Positions 38,001 to 50,540 are shown, counted from the first letter of the stretch. The stretch is 64,000 bases of DNA from Paragonimus skrjabini miyazakii (GCA_014338405.1 JTDE01000037.1:177844-241843); one strand, 5' to 3'. Numbers and translations: made by a program. Notes: generated by a model not told the origin, from the sequence alone.

Positions 38001-38230
38001 CCTTTGTGGCGTTCCATTAATCGATCACAGTCTGCCTGTTGTATTCACCCTGTCAGTATATCCAGGGAGCTAAACAAAATCAAAGACAATATTGCCAACG
38101 TATGTAATAAAGTTTAACAAATCCGGACTGGGGAGGCCACAATCCACAGCGACTAACGCTGACAACAAGAAACCTGAATAAAATGAACCGTCCGGGACGT
38201 AGCCTTGTATTACAGCAAAAGAGGAAAGCC
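32060..38230. other. no recognisable gene
   Basis: Several open frames of 60-130 codons (for example around 32,658, 33,001 and 34,208) occur, but none has a recognisable domain and several overlap frames on the other strand. A minus-strand stretch near 34,320-34,470 reads as plausible peptide without further support. Confidence 0.4.
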
Positions 38231-38237
38231 CTATGTA

Positions 38238-38263
38238 CGAGGGGGAGTCAAAAAGTAATGCCA
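38238..38263 (+). repeat. mariner terminal inverted repeat, left
   Basis: 26 bases, 25 identical to the reverse complement of the right end. The mismatch is an A/G difference at the eighth base of the TIR. Confidence 0.92.
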
Positions 38264-38388
38264 TTTTATTTCGGACAGGTATAATTACCAACACAGGAAC
38301 ACGTATTATACATCAAAATAAAGCTGGTCCTCTGTGGATCACATCCCTACTTCCCAACATAGTCACCGTTAAGCTCAATAGCAACGTT

Positions 38389-39405
38389 CTACCTTTGGAT
38401 GAGCGCATGTATCCCTGCCTCGTAAAATTTTGCTGTCTGTTCTTTCAGCCACTTCTTCACTGTGGTTTTCACTTCCTCGTCAATGGAATAATGTTCGCCT
38501 CTCAAACCCTCTTTCATGGGGCCGAAGAGGTGACAATCTGAAGGCGCTAAATCTGGTGAGTATGGAGGATGCCGTAAATTTGTCCACCCGAATGAGGCGA
38601 TTGTTTCCCTTGTCTTGATGCTTGGGTGTGGTCGAGCATTATCTAGCAGAAGGAGGACTTTGCGGATTGGCAAATCGGTTCTCACTCGTTGAATTCTTGC
38701 TCTGAGCCTCGTCAGGGTCTCGACGTAGGCGTCAGAGTTTATTGTTTCCCCTCCAGGCAAGAAATCAAGCAGAATGACACTTTGAGCATCCCAAAAGACA
38801 GTCGCCATGATTTTCCCGGCTGACTTTTGCGTCTCGAACATTTTTGTTTGCGATGATGATGAGTGCCGCCATTCCACTGACTACCTCTTTGATTCCGGTT
38901 CATAATGATGAACCCATGTTTCATCACCTGTTACGAACCTTTGAAAGAAGGTGTTGTTTTGTTCAAAAAGTTCAGTGCAGACAGTGATCCTGTCAGTCTT
39001 GCGTTCGGTAGTCAGCTCTCTCGGTACCCAGCGAGCACACACTTTTGAAAAGCCAAGTGACTGGACTATGTTGTAAGCACTTCCATGGCTCACTCCAAGG
39101 TTTTCTGCCAAATCATCAAAAGTTATACGCCTATCTTCTCTGATCAGAGCATCTGCTTTTGCTTTAGTGGCAGGATTGACAGACGCGGATGGACGGCCAG
39201 AACGGGGTTTATTGGCTACGCTCATAGTTCCCACCTTTTCATCCTTCAAACGTCGAACCCACCTGCATACATTGCTATAATCTACAGTATTGTCCTCAAA
39301 CACATTTGTTATTCGTCTGTGAATGTTCACGGGGGTTTCCCCCTCAGCAACAAGGAATCCAATCACTGCTCTTTGTTTTTGACGCAACTCTACGGGGGCA
39401 GCCAT
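38389..39405 (-). pseudogene. mariner transposase with one premature stop
   Basis: Transposase that would cut and paste the element at TA sites. From ATG at 39,405 the frame runs 338 codons plus stop, close to the usual mariner length. The N-terminal half has the helix-turn-helix region (...RRITFDDLAENLGVSHGS) and the family motif WVPREL. The catalytic triad is D161 (TGDETWVHHYEPES), D255 (LLLLDNARPH) and D290 (YSPDLAPSD), with 34 residues between the last two: D,D34D, the mariner spacing. Codon 175 is TAG (38,881-38,883), between ESKR and SVEW, where related transposases commonly have glutamine; CAG to TAG is a single transition. No frameshift is seen. An upstream in-frame extension to 39,477 lies outside the conserved protein. 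As it stands the protein would be truncated before D255. Confidence 0.92.
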
Positions 39406-39539
39406 TTTGAATTTTCCTTGTGAGTCTAAAAACATGAGAAGTAAGAAACAATCTATTACATAACGTAAATGATACAATCATTTATAACTGGGAAAAATTC
39501 AGGTAAGTTTTTGAAAAACTTCACCAGAATTAAAAACAT

Positions 39540-39565
39540 TGGCATTACTTTTTGACTTCCCCTCG
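39540..39565 (-). repeat. mariner terminal inverted repeat, right
   Basis: Pairs with the left end; TA follows at 39,566. Confidence 0.92.
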
Positions 39566-39569
39566 TATT

Positions 39570-42500
39570 TCTGAAAGTAATAAAACTGACTTCTCTCATT
39601 TCAAACATTACGTTTACACGTTTTCTTTCCATGATTCATCCCAACAGTGTATGCATATGCACGGTTAGTATGAACACAAACAAACCAAATCAACATCACG
39701 TCAGTGTTTACGACTCTCTGAACCATCGGCGAAACGAAGAATTCGAACAGTGAATGTATATTACAGTCTTGAATAGTTCATGATTCTCGTGAATAAGAAA
39801 TTACTTATGGTCAAGAGGTTGGGTCGATTTTCCCCAAGTGACTGATTATCTTAGTGTGCGTGGTTTTATTAATTAATTGATCCTAAGGAACTGAATTCTA
39901 TCGTAGGTGATTCACATGCCTTTTTTAGCGCATGTTTTGTCAAGTGAGGGTGTTTGAACAGTAGTGAATTTTCACCTTGTTATGGTGTTGAGTGTACACG
40001 ATGATAATGTTCCAGATCACGGAATGCATAAACTTCTTCTAACTTTATAGGTATCTTTGGATCACTAAAGGAACTGAAAACATTTTTCATCACTTTGACG
40101 GGTTCCTATCAATGCTTCTTCTATCAACCACTTGTTACTTCTACCGTTCCCGTTTGTTTTTTCATCTCATTCCTAAGTTGTTGCCTTTTCATTTGCCCAC
40201 GGAATGGAATCGATCGGTCTTTTTGTGTTTAAACTACGAACTAGCAATTATCCACCACAGCTCCAGAAGAGGTTGAGAAAGTGTTTTGCAAACAGTTCAC
40301 TTCAGTGACCACCAACGAGATTGTGTTGCTGTGTGAATGAAGTTGGGTTTCATCAGCACCAGGGATGACAGAGATTCGAGCTTCCTATATTCACCTCAGT
40401 ACATTGGAGTCATCATAGTATTCAGCATTGATTCGCTGACATCCAATAGCATACTACGTTTATACAAGGGTTAATAGGTTACTCGCTAAATAAACCAAAT
40501 ATCAGCCGTTAATGAGATACTTTCATGATTTGTTAATGTATACTCAAAGTGATTACTTCTGGTACCTTGTGTTTGAACAATCTAAGCACAAGGAGCAAAA
40601 TATCCTGCGTTTGTTGAGAATATAGTAACAGCAGAATTCAATCCTATTATGCACCGCTCACTGCCAACCGACCTCCACGTCGGGCGGATAAATACTTATG
40701 CAGAACTTCAACCGCGAGCGACTGAACGACGTTATGGAGGTTTTCACAATACAAAACGGTGGCGATTCAAATCGCATTTGCTAACCTGTAAGTTATAGTT
40801 CGCCCTTCTCAATTAAACACTTTTTCTGTCGAATTACACGGACCTGCTGCAAGAAAATTTACTATTCCTAATATATGTCAAGAATCAATGTTCAGTTGAA
40901 GACGACAATGTTTTATGACCGACAAAGTCCCAGTCTGAAGTTTGGGTCACTTTAGAACAAAAACAGGCCCGTCATCAGTTTGAATTCACGCTAATAGCGT
41001 CAGTAGTTTTTCCTGCAAATATGTGTGATGCTTCTTGGATATCGTTCAGTCTAACTCTGCGGTAAGTAACGTGGCAGGTATTTTTGGGATCGATCAAAGT
41101 AAGTTTGAATAACGATCGTCAGTGATTATCCAAGTGAAGGATGTCGAATAGCCAAGGCATATTCATAAGGCCACAAACGTACGTACTTCCCACCGGATCG
41201 AGTGCATGTAAGCCGAATTATGTTATTGATGTTGAACAAAACTGTCAAACATGCATGCATGAAATACGGAGTTTTGAGCTCAGCAAACTCACTCTCTTCT
41301 TTCGGTTTACTATAGTCCACATCATCAGTTATTTTCAGAACAGTGCTGGACATCTATGCCTACCGCAACAAGTATTTATGTTGCATAGTAAAATGCGCAA
41401 CCAGTGAATAGGTCGGCCAGAGGAATGTTTGGTGCATTTGATGTACCTGTGTGCCAGCTGTCTCACATGCACAGACATATGCCTATGTATTTCACCAGTT
41501 AACACAGAATTACGATTGCGATTTTGGGTGCTTAGTATATTTCCCAACTGCAATGACTCGTAAGAATTTTAGCTTCCCGTAGAAAAAACATGTTTACTAC
41601 GCCATATATGTACAAAATGTTAATAACCCTGCAAGATGTAAACACAGCGAACTGTACGGATGTATGTTCTGTACTGAGCGGGTAGGATTGATTGGGGGAA
41701 AAATTAGGGCAGTTCGACGTTAACACAGTGCTCCACCTATAAGATTCGCGCTCTCAACAAGACGTTCCTTTCACTAGAAGGACGATGTCATTTGTACGGT
41801 CCTATTACAGTTGAGGAAAACTCTCATACGCTCAACAGGTAACTCGCAATTAGGGCCGATGCGCTGATCTTTCAGCGGAATAATGCATCAATCTATTATG
41901 TGGGTGAAGTTGATCTAAACGCTTTGTACGCTGCCACCGCAATCAATGTCTGTGTCGTTCTGATGATTCGTTAGTTTCGAAGTTTAGACACCGATCTTTG
42001 ATTTGTGTGTCATTATTCAAATGTTTCAAAACACATGAGCTAATCGAACATCGACTTGCAAGTACATGCAGTTTCTAAGTAACACTTAGTAAAATAAAAC
42101 GAGTGTTGTGACTAGAAGCCTCCCAGAAAAAATGCAAAACTCTGAAAACGCATAAGTATAAAAGCCATTTGACTTAAAGCAACAGACTAAAGATGAAGTT
42201 CAACCTAATTTTCAAAGTACTACAGGAAAACAACAATGTACCTAGAAAACACCGAGGTAGTTTTTCCTTGCGAGTGAGAAAAATGTGCAGAAACGTTAGC
42301 TGGCGTGCTTGTTCAGTTCTAAACTGTTTTGCCTGGATATGAGTCACGTTTTGATTATTTGCCTCGGCGGATGTAATGAAATCAACCGCTTGGCGTTATC
42401 TTGGATTTGAAAACCCTAGTTGCGATAAAACAAAACTATTGGTAACAGTCTCATAGGACCACGTCCGTTAAATTACATTTTCTTGCACTCTGGTTAAACT

Positions 42501-43690
42501 ACCGAATGGGTCGGCTTCTTTATCCCGAGGAGAGTTTCCACTAGAGAGACTTCCATCCTACACGTAGTTGTAGCCACTGGGCAGCAAAATAACAGCGATA
42601 ATCGTGAGCCTGGAAGTATGTACAATAAAGTGCATCAGCCGTAACGTTTCTACGGCTAGGTGGTTTTTCCATCAAAGCGGCTTACTATTAGGTGGACAAG
42701 TAAATGTCCCAAGATGCGTTACGCGATAAACTCGACGTTTTCTATTATGCAGCATTCGGATTGGCAAAATTTGCCCCACGATTTGCTTGACGTATGTTCT
42801 AATGTGTAGACAACATAGACGTTGTCTTTGCAAACATAAAAATCTCCAATGAGAAATTTTCATTGTAATTTGAATAGCCTAGCGAGAAGATGCAAATGTA
42901 ACATGGTTTCATCGTAAACGCTGTCATTAATTATATATAAGTTAGTAATATTAAAACGGAGTTGATTGTTTCTAAAGTGATTGAGCAAATTGAAACGAAT
43001 GTTCATCAACGTTTAAAACTGAGTTGACGGCGTGCAATGTTAGCACGGTATGCATACGACTGGCGGTCGACTGTTAATCGATAAGGTACAAAAATATATC
43101 TGAATTTGTAAATATTTTTCACGGCAGTACACAATGAGTCATTGATACGATTAGTACCAATGGTCTATTGGTGTATTGTGATGGAAGACGCGGTGTTTCA
43201 ACTTGGCTACTCCATCTTCCAGCTACTTCGGTGTATGTTAATTGGTCATATACTAAGGGATTTTTGCCTGTGAACTTCCTAACCATGAAAAAAAGACGAA
43301 GCAAAACCAGTTGGCAATAGAGCAAAGGAAATTGTAACTGCTTGCCTCACTGTATGCTGGATGTAGAGGATGAGTAATGATTAGTTTTCCGTTCGGCTAC
43401 CGATCTAGCCGGGGCATTGGAGGACCTCACCGCAGAAAACCGTAAAATGCTGCTCACTTGTTTCGGCATACAGCTCATGTGTTTAATTAGTGTCCACTGG
43501 CTAGAATGATGTCAAAATAGTAATTAGCTACCTTTAAAACCCACAACCTTATAAATGCAGTCCAAGTACTCCCGGAGTGTTCCACTTCAATGGTAACCGA
43601 TAAACAAAAGAGACAAGTAATCAACTTGGAAATTGGACAAACGTACGAAACCGAGGTCGAATGATTGGTGTGTTTGTCACCTCCATCGTT
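39570..43690. other. no recognisable gene
   Basis: Short open frames only, with no domain, RNA gene or clear repeat seen. Confidence 0.45.
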
Positions 43691-43708
43691 TACAAGATAA
43701 ATTGCAGT

Positions 43709-43893
43709 CTTACGGAGAATGTTCTATGCAGTTATGAGAAAAAGAAGAATAAATTCACTAGCATTAACGAGGTAGTGTTAATTTAATAGACAGTTTCTTC
43801 TGCACACACACAATGTCGGTTTCAATCGTTTAATAGCAATTGCTTCAACAAAGTAAAGTAAGCGTTTATTCCGAACAGAACATTCTCCGTAAG
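43709..43893. repeat. 17-base perfect inverted repeat with 151-base spacer
   Basis: CTTACGGAGAATGTTCT at 43,709-43,725 is exactly complementary to 43,877-43,893. The flanks (AAATTG on both sides) extend it imperfectly. It sits just upstream of the possible PLE-type hammerhead remnant at 43,928 and could be a terminal structure of a degraded element. Confidence 0.6.
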
Positions 43894-43927
43894 TCACAAT
43901 TTTATGCATAGTTCGTAATTTTCATTT

Positions 43928-43985
43928 CTGCAGCATGTACTTGATAAGATGCAGCGAAATCAGTTCGAACAAAGATGGTGCAATA
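43928..43985 (+). ncRNA. second copy of the possible hammerhead remnant
   Basis: Matches 2023-2055 at 29 of 33 bases, with TTGATAAG before ATGCAGCGAAA. GCAGCAT before the core can pair with ATGGTGC after it at most positions. No PLE coding sequence remains nearby. Confidence 0.3.
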
Positions 43986-44039
43986 TACCACAACTAGCTT
44001 GTCCTTTCAAGTTCATTTCGGGGAAAGCTTGTTTCGAAT

Positions 44040-44210
44040 TACTGTCTCTCCCATAGGTGGTTGGACAACCTGAGCATTATTCGTGTGAAAATGTGGTTAA
44101 ACCTTTGCACCGGATATTTGTTAGTGCCTAAAGGGAGGTCAGGGGCATTTTAGTCAGGGCGGTTACCTCACAGAAGTCTGGCTGAAATTCAGATCACCGT
44201 CTAGCTAGGG
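44040..44210 (+). mobile_element. tRNA-derived hammerhead SINE family, copy 3 (diverged)
   Basis: The leader and arm align with copy 1: CAACCTGAGCATTA matches CAACCTGATCATTA, then TGTGGTTAAAC, then GTGCCTAAAGGGAGGTCA. The A and B boxes are eroded beyond function. Confidence 0.5.
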
Positions 44211-44422
44211 ACTGTGACTTTTTGCTAGCAATGGTAGGAGCAAAGCGCGAGTGAATCGCTCTGTCTAAACAAGGGACTGCTAACTTTGTTATTAGTTTTG
44301 TGTGCCTTGGGACTTATGTTGTGAAATCCCCGAAATAATCATCAGCATTCCAACCATTCAATAGCGAAGTCGTTAGTAATGTGAAAATTAAATATGAAAC
44401 ATAATATATCTGCGTTGAATTT

Positions 44423-44772
44423 CCAGTCGGCCTTTTCCGAAAACAAGCACTAGACTCAAGTTTCGTTCTCATTACAACTCAGCAGTGGTGTATATCCTTG
44501 CCAAGGCCGGGACTAGATGATTCAGCCGTGCTCAACATGAGATAAATGGCACAGTAGTCAGTACTGTTGTCTCATGAAGGCGTGGTCAAACGTCCAACCC
44601 TGACCATGACAAAGGTATATACTACTGACGAGCAGTACCAAGAGCGAAACTCAAGTCTAATGCTTGTGCAGTTCGAAAAGGGCCGACTGGAAAGTCTACG
44701 GGAATGTAACAGCTGCAATCAATTGTGGATGATGTTCAACTTTAAATTAACCAAATCCTCGACTGCTCATCG
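44423..44772. mobile_element. tRNA-derived hammerhead SINE family, copy 4, inverted pair
   Basis: A reverse-oriented partial arm (44,423-44,516) is followed by a forward arm (44,517-44,772) ending CTCGACTGCTCATCG. The forward arm keeps an A-box-like TGGCACAGTAG and a hammerhead remnant CTGACGAGC...GAGCGAAACTC, then AAGTCTAATGC. Stem I and stem II have lost pairs. The reverse arm has GAACGAAACTTGAGTCTAGTGC-like sequence on the minus strand with a damaged CTGANGA. Open frames across it are incidental. Confidence 0.6.
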
Positions 44773-44799
44773 CTACATCTAGATGTGTCCATCTTTCAG

Positions 44800-46000
44800 T
44801 GGAACTGGTCAACTGGAAAAATCGTTGCAAACCAAACTTCACGATTTTTAGCTTGCTGGAAAAACAAACACCATCTCTTGTTGGTTTTCACAATTGTGGC
44901 GAAAAAACTCTCGCTTACTGTGTTCGCAGAATTATGCTCTTTAACTATACACTTTTGCTGACACTTTTGAGACATGCTCGGGTCAGATGTTTATCGTGTT
45001 ACTAAGCATACTGGCAGTTCAAGTATCCGAAGATAATAAAATATCTCAATCGACAAGTCAGATTTAATGCCATGAAGAGTGGAACGAAATGCTGTTATAC
45101 CAGGTTTCATATAGTTTGCTAGCATGAAAAAGTCTCCAAAGTTTTACCGGCTGGTTTTGTATCAATCCCACTGTAAACCCATCGTCAAGTCTCTTCAGCC
45201 TCGAGCTAGAAAACATGATGAATCAACCCTTGATTAATTCTAACGTTCGTTCATTGCGGAAACACTTCCAGGAAGAGAAAAGAAAGCAATCGATTAATGA
45301 TCTGAATCCTGAAGTCAACGACCGCTAGAAGAAAGATAATCAATGTGCTCAGTATTTAACCATGTGCTGGTTATCACAACAAATCCAAACGATTTGTTTG
45401 CAACTGCTACTCGATACTTTTTGATCGAAGTTTGTTATGCATGCTAACATATAAGCACACCAGTTCATCGACCTGGACCGTAATCTTAACCGTTAAACAT
45501 GGAATTTTAGTTTGATCACTTACACGAACAACTTCACTAACTTGTTCCTTCCTCAGAATTCAATGCCGAGCATCTTTTTTTTAAAATGTGTCAGCATGTT
45601 CTCCAAATATCCGAAGAACATGTTAACTTGCGGTCAGCTAAAGTAAAACGAATGCATATTTTATTAATTAAACGGGATCAGGGACATTAATTTGTTGTGC
45701 CAAGGAAAGCTAAGCTCATAAAAATTATGAATACACGCCAGTTCAATGGGGATTTTCGAGAATTAGTCAATACTATCAGACAAATCAAAGTTCACGAAGG
45801 TAGATGAATATGAAGAAATAATAGCTTAAGATAAAATACGGTTTAAACTGTACGGAAAGATTAAGCGTTTGAGTATACGTACTGTTGAGCACATCAGAGC
45901 GATGCGGACGTCATTCCATATCTTGGTTGTTCTCTCAAAGTTCATAGAGATAAGTGATCGTTATAAACGATCCTTGTGATGTGCAAATTATAATCTTATG
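44800..46000. other. no recognisable gene
   Basis: Short open frames only. I see no domain or repeat. Confidence 0.45.
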
Positions 46001-46049
46001 CCTTAGATCACCGCTTGGTGGTGAAAATTAGGGAAATCAGATAAATCAG

Positions 46050-46129
46050 GACTTCGCCTGAATTCGAACCAGTGACAGAAACACCATACTTCAACGCAGC
46101 AAGCACTCTACCAGCTGAGCTACGAAGCC
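46050..46129 (-). repeat. tRNA-like head of a second SINE type, or tRNA pseudogene
   Basis: Read on the minus strand, 80 bases look like a tRNA: acceptor GGCTTCG pairs with CGAAGTC (one G-T wobble); A box TAGCTCAGCTGG (46,111-46,122); D stem GCTC/GAGT; and B box GGTTCGAATTC (46,060-46,070) in a T arm with four of five pairs. The anticodon arm is poor and the whole is longer than a standard tRNA, so I would not call it a working tRNA. It is more likely the head of a tRNA-derived SINE whose upstream sequence (46,130-46,316) belongs to the same repeat. Confidence 0.6.
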
Positions 46130-46290
46130 ACGCCAGGAGCTCGAAAATTTCACATTTGGACTCGATTACCCACTCGTCCCACTGCCTCATATGGAATCTA
46201 CCAAATGATCTGGGGGATCGACTGCCCGGGCAGGATTTCTCGAAAAGTTCAAGCTGAAATCCACCAATGACATTGTTGAGCATAGAAGTC

Positions 46291-46402
46291 GTATTACTAA
46301 TGAGTATTTCTGTCACTGGTTCGAATCCAGCCAGAACCCTGAATTTTCACAGTTGGCTATCATCTAAAATCATAAATCTGCTACACTACTCATTAGTAAT
46401 AC
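46291..46402. repeat. inverted repeat enclosing a second B-box fragment
   Basis: A 15-base exact inverted repeat (46,291-46,305 and 46,388-46,402) encloses TTTCTGTCACTGG followed by a perfect B box, GGTTCGAATCC. The stretch at 46,307-46,330 matches the minus strand at 46,058-46,081 with one difference. The outer part at 46,375-46,402 also matches 12,150-12,177. Confidence 0.6.
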
Positions 46403-46409
46403 AATTAGA

Positions 46410-47840
46410 CACGTTTATTTTTGTTCATCGGAAAGATAACACCTTTTGGTTCGCAGACGCCATTTCCAAAACATAATTTTTTAACCGAACGTGTCTCCAT
46501 GATTGACTGTTGGTTTTCCATGCGGTCACATAAGGAATAGTCAAACTGACAGTGACAATCATATCAGTAAACCACAGACGTCAGATTTCCATGGAACGCA
46601 GTATTTTTTGAGAGTATTGTCGATGTAGTTCCAATGTTTACAGACATGTACGTAATCACACTAAGGAAGACGAACTCCACCACACGGTCGATCAGCGCAA
46701 CTTCTACTGGAGCTACTTAGATTATACTTATCACCTGACAATGTAACGTTATGATATGAACTAATTACTGGCTAACGCCATTCACATACATAAGAAAATT
46801 GAATTTCCTATTCAAAAAAAAGAATAACAGATAACTTTTCCAGAATACAAAGATGCTCCTTTGAATGGCTGGAAATGTTCAGCTGTTGAGTAAGAAGCAG
46901 AAGCTATGGACCAGACAATATATCCACGTCCATAGTCGTATTTCTTTAAGATACAAACAAAACTTGGTTGAGTGCTCGAACGTCAAAATCCACCATATCT
47001 GGACGTTGTATAGCCTGCAGGGGGACTTTCATGCAAACACTTTCAATCGGAATGTGTTTTCAAATTCTTCTAGATAAAGAAATGTTTTTGAAAACAAAGT
47101 GCGAAGTAACCAAATTTTAGATAAAATTTATTTTTTGTTCATCTCGCAAAGACAAAATAGACATCACATATATCAGCCACAGAACTTTCAGTGCCTTTCT
47201 TGTAATGCGAACTTTTATGATTCAGTGCTTTTCGAGAATTGGTGCCACACCACAAAGGTAGAATGTACATTTTAACGTCGACATATTCTCTCTCACGCGT
47301 TTACTTTTCCGGTGGTTAGCGGGGAACTTTGATTTACACAAGCGAAAAATCCTCACAAATAATCATAGCCGTTGAACTCCTTCAGCCAGCCTTTAATGAG
47401 AAGAATAATTATATTTGCCCCAATTTAATTTCCAGTAGTACGTATTCCTATTGTGTATATCCCTATTTTCGTCAAACGCGTTACAGTGTAAGAACTAACA
47501 GGCGGCCTCTAAAAGGGGTTGTAAAGGTCCGTTCGAACGGTTTTGTATAATTTCGGGAAGATTCGGTTCTACTGTCTAAGCTACTTCACAATGGTTAACA
47601 ATTTAGATCAATAGAAGCCCTTGTTATCAATCGAAGGTTTGTTTGGTCTATTTCAGAGTTATGAGATTCCGAATAACATCAATAATAGACGCTACTAGCC
47701 TCAGGCCTCGCCACATATATCTGTGCGTAAGAACAGTTTGTATCGACCATGAATCGCCTTGGCTCACTTATTTCAAGCCAAAGGAAACAAAATATATTTA
47801 AACTATCTGTTTCCGACTGTCTCATACTGCGGACATATGT
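46410..47840. other. no recognisable gene
   Basis: Short open frames only. Confidence 0.4.
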
Positions 47841-47849
47841 CACTCTTAC

Positions 47850-47975
47850 GTATTTTCCAACACGCCACTCCACAATAAAGTGTGGTCCAATATTCGTCTG
47901 TGACATTTTACTACTTGCGTGAATTCTGGTTTCACTATAAACTTCGCATACATCTTTCGTAACTACAGAAGCCGT
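47850..47975 (-). CDS. putative 126-base exon, unrecognised
   Basis: The acceptor-like ACCCGCAG is followed by 42 open codons and a strong donor, AAATAC then GTAAGAG, phase 0 at both ends. The peptide ends GPHFIVEWRVGKY and looks protein-like. I find no partner exon in compatible phase nearby and no family match. Confidence 0.22.
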
Positions 47976-48009
47976 CTGCGGGTTATCGAAAACATTCACT
48001 TATACACAC

Positions 48010-50540
48010 GACTTCTGGTGTACTTGCAAAACTAAAATAAATGACATTGTTTCTTCAGAACAGCTGGATAAGAAGCTCCCAATTCATAATTCCTGTTGAG
48101 AATGCTAATCAAACTAAAATTTCATAACGGTCTTTCAATGACGTCCGCGCTTTGTAAAATATTTCACGTGTACGTCTTAAAATTTGATGATAAATGCAGC
48201 TTTTGCCCGGAGGTTTAGGAAAAGCAAATGTTTTGTCAAAAGAAATGTCAAGACGAAACTCCGGCTTACACAGTTTGGATTCCAGAATTCAGACAGAACA
48301 ATTTTTGGTTGAACTGGCCAGATTTTACCTGGGTCGATGATTTCTTTCATGACACGTTATGCATTGGTCTACGTTGAACGATTGCAGTTTGCCTGACATA
48401 AACTAATCTGTATTGTTTAGTTAACATGATTATGTACCAAACAACAACAGTTTTTAGACTTGTTGTAACGATCCCGATTGTTTGCTGATTTCCCCTAATA
48501 GTTGAAAGCTGGTAACACTCACTGAGCGCTATTCGATGGCACAAGACAGAGAGATAGGTTGTTTTTATGACTATACAAAATCTATTCTCAACGGATTTCA
48601 CAAAAATCCGACGATCACTTGGCTCTTGATTGCATGTAATGGCTGACAGCTACTAACACCCACTGAGAGCTTTCAGAAGGCAATGGACAGGGGGGAAAAT
48701 GTTCTTCTACGAATTTACAAAACATGCTCGTAACGGACTTCACAAGAAACTCACCGTATAATTGTGATAACTGACGATGTTTACTTCTAGCGCCAACTCT
48801 ACCAGCGAGGAAAGACTAAACTTGCACTCTTCCCTGTCTTTTCATTGATCTATTCTTATCTGATCGTTGCCGATTGTATTTTATAATTTAAGACAAGCGT
48901 TTGACCTGTTGATTTCATCTTTTCCGTTGAAGCGTCATGTTCAACAAACAGCCAAATTGGCATAAAGCTACATTTCACAACTGATTTACGAAACTGACAT
49001 TTACACAAATTCATATACATCTGATTGTCTTTTATTTTACCACGTTCTAACAAAAATCGGACCCCGCGCCATTTGATTCGAATGCAGATAGTTATTATTA
49101 TTAATGAAGGTTGACTGATATAACAGTATGGTGACTGCTATAATCGTTAGGTCTGTTTCTTTTGAATCCTTGTGAGGATAGTTATGAAATGACATGAGGC
49201 TTGACAATAAGCAGAACTTTTATTCATTGCGAGGTTTTATATGTCTGAAGTTTATCAGAAACTTGTGATAAATAGGCATTTGTGTACGAAGTTTCACTGA
49301 TGAAGGATTAACATATCAATACTATAAACCCTAGTATTTTTCAAACGGTTCGTCATTAAATGATGCACAGTGCGTTCTGTAGTTAGTTGAATAACGCGAA
49401 AATGAGAAACCATCGAAACAGTGAATTTTTTAAGTTTAGAAAACATTAATAATAGTCGATCAAAACTTGTGCGTTTACATGTCGCTTGTGATTGCAAATC
49501 TTACATGATCCCACTTGATACTAATAAAGAGACTAGATAGCTCTTGTGAGCCTTACGAACCGTTAGTTTGATCAGGTCTATTCAACTTCACATTCAGTGG
49601 CTTTGGCACATATTCTCGTTTTCATTTATGATCATATGTTATCCAACATACAACACAATACATCTGGGCATGCGGCAATCTATATGTGTGAGCTTGTAGC
49701 AATTTGTGCTCGTTAGATAGCGTGCCATTCGCTAATTGATACATAAATGATCCTTAACTCAGCCAACTCTTAGACCGTGGCAAGTTAACTGATTTTGTGC
49801 CGTCCAGTTTTCATTATAGGGGAAGTAAAACTACTAACCGACGTTCCCTTCAGGAAACCTGATGATAAGCACGTTAACCATGTGTTATCACCAAAAGATG
49901 GAAATCAGTAAGCAAAATTGATGCCGATATACCGACAGTTCAGAAGACGACGTACTGCAGACTTAACTGATGGAAAAACTTTTTCAGTGAGCTGATAACA
50001 TTAATCGCCCAAAGAAAGCTAAAGACATGACCAAACTGCTTTTTTGTGCAAAGCTTTTACCCAGAGCACAGAAAAGTATCTAGTTTTCCCGTTACAAAAT
50101 ATGTTTCTTGAACCGACCACGGGTGAGTGTAACTGGCATTAAAACCCTATAAGTTTGCAGTTGAGCAGATGTTGAGTTTTGATTAAAAGTGTCACTTCAA
50201 GATAACTCCAAAGTGAAGAAGTTGTAAACCAGTAATGACTGCCGGGAATGTGTAAAAGAGTACGTGCAATCTGCTGTTTTTTTAAAAACAGAAACTGAGG
50301 TTATTACTTCTTTCATATTTGAATCTTGAAAATATTTATTTTTCTGAAAATAATTTCTCAGTGTGCTCAGATATCTTTAGTTGTCTTATCAAGAGTAGTT
50401 TATACAATGTTGTTTCAGTATTCTGCGTAGTAGAAATTTCGTTTGCTTAGTACGACCGTATTGTACTAAACGCGATTCGCGTAAAGTGGATCTGCCAAAC
50501 GTATGACATCTTAATTGCCATTGTGAGTTAACGATATCGA
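48010..50540. other. no recognisable gene
   Basis: Short open frames only; nothing else seen. Confidence 0.45.

Larger units (their letters stand above)
38236..39567 (-). mobile_element. mariner-family DNA transposon, complete ends
   Basis: Terminal inverted repeats of 26 bases at 38,238-38,263 and 39,540-39,565 start CGAGGGG and differ at a single base. Each is flanked by TA, the mariner target duplication (38,236-38,237 and 39,566-39,567). The element is 1,328 bases, within the usual mariner size. The single transposase gene lies on the minus strand. Near-identical ends and an almost intact gene indicate a fairly young insertion compared with the PLEs here. Confidence 0.92.

Noticed and set aside
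44567..44782. 71-codon open frame
   Set aside because: Lies wholly inside the inverted SINE copy and is incidental.
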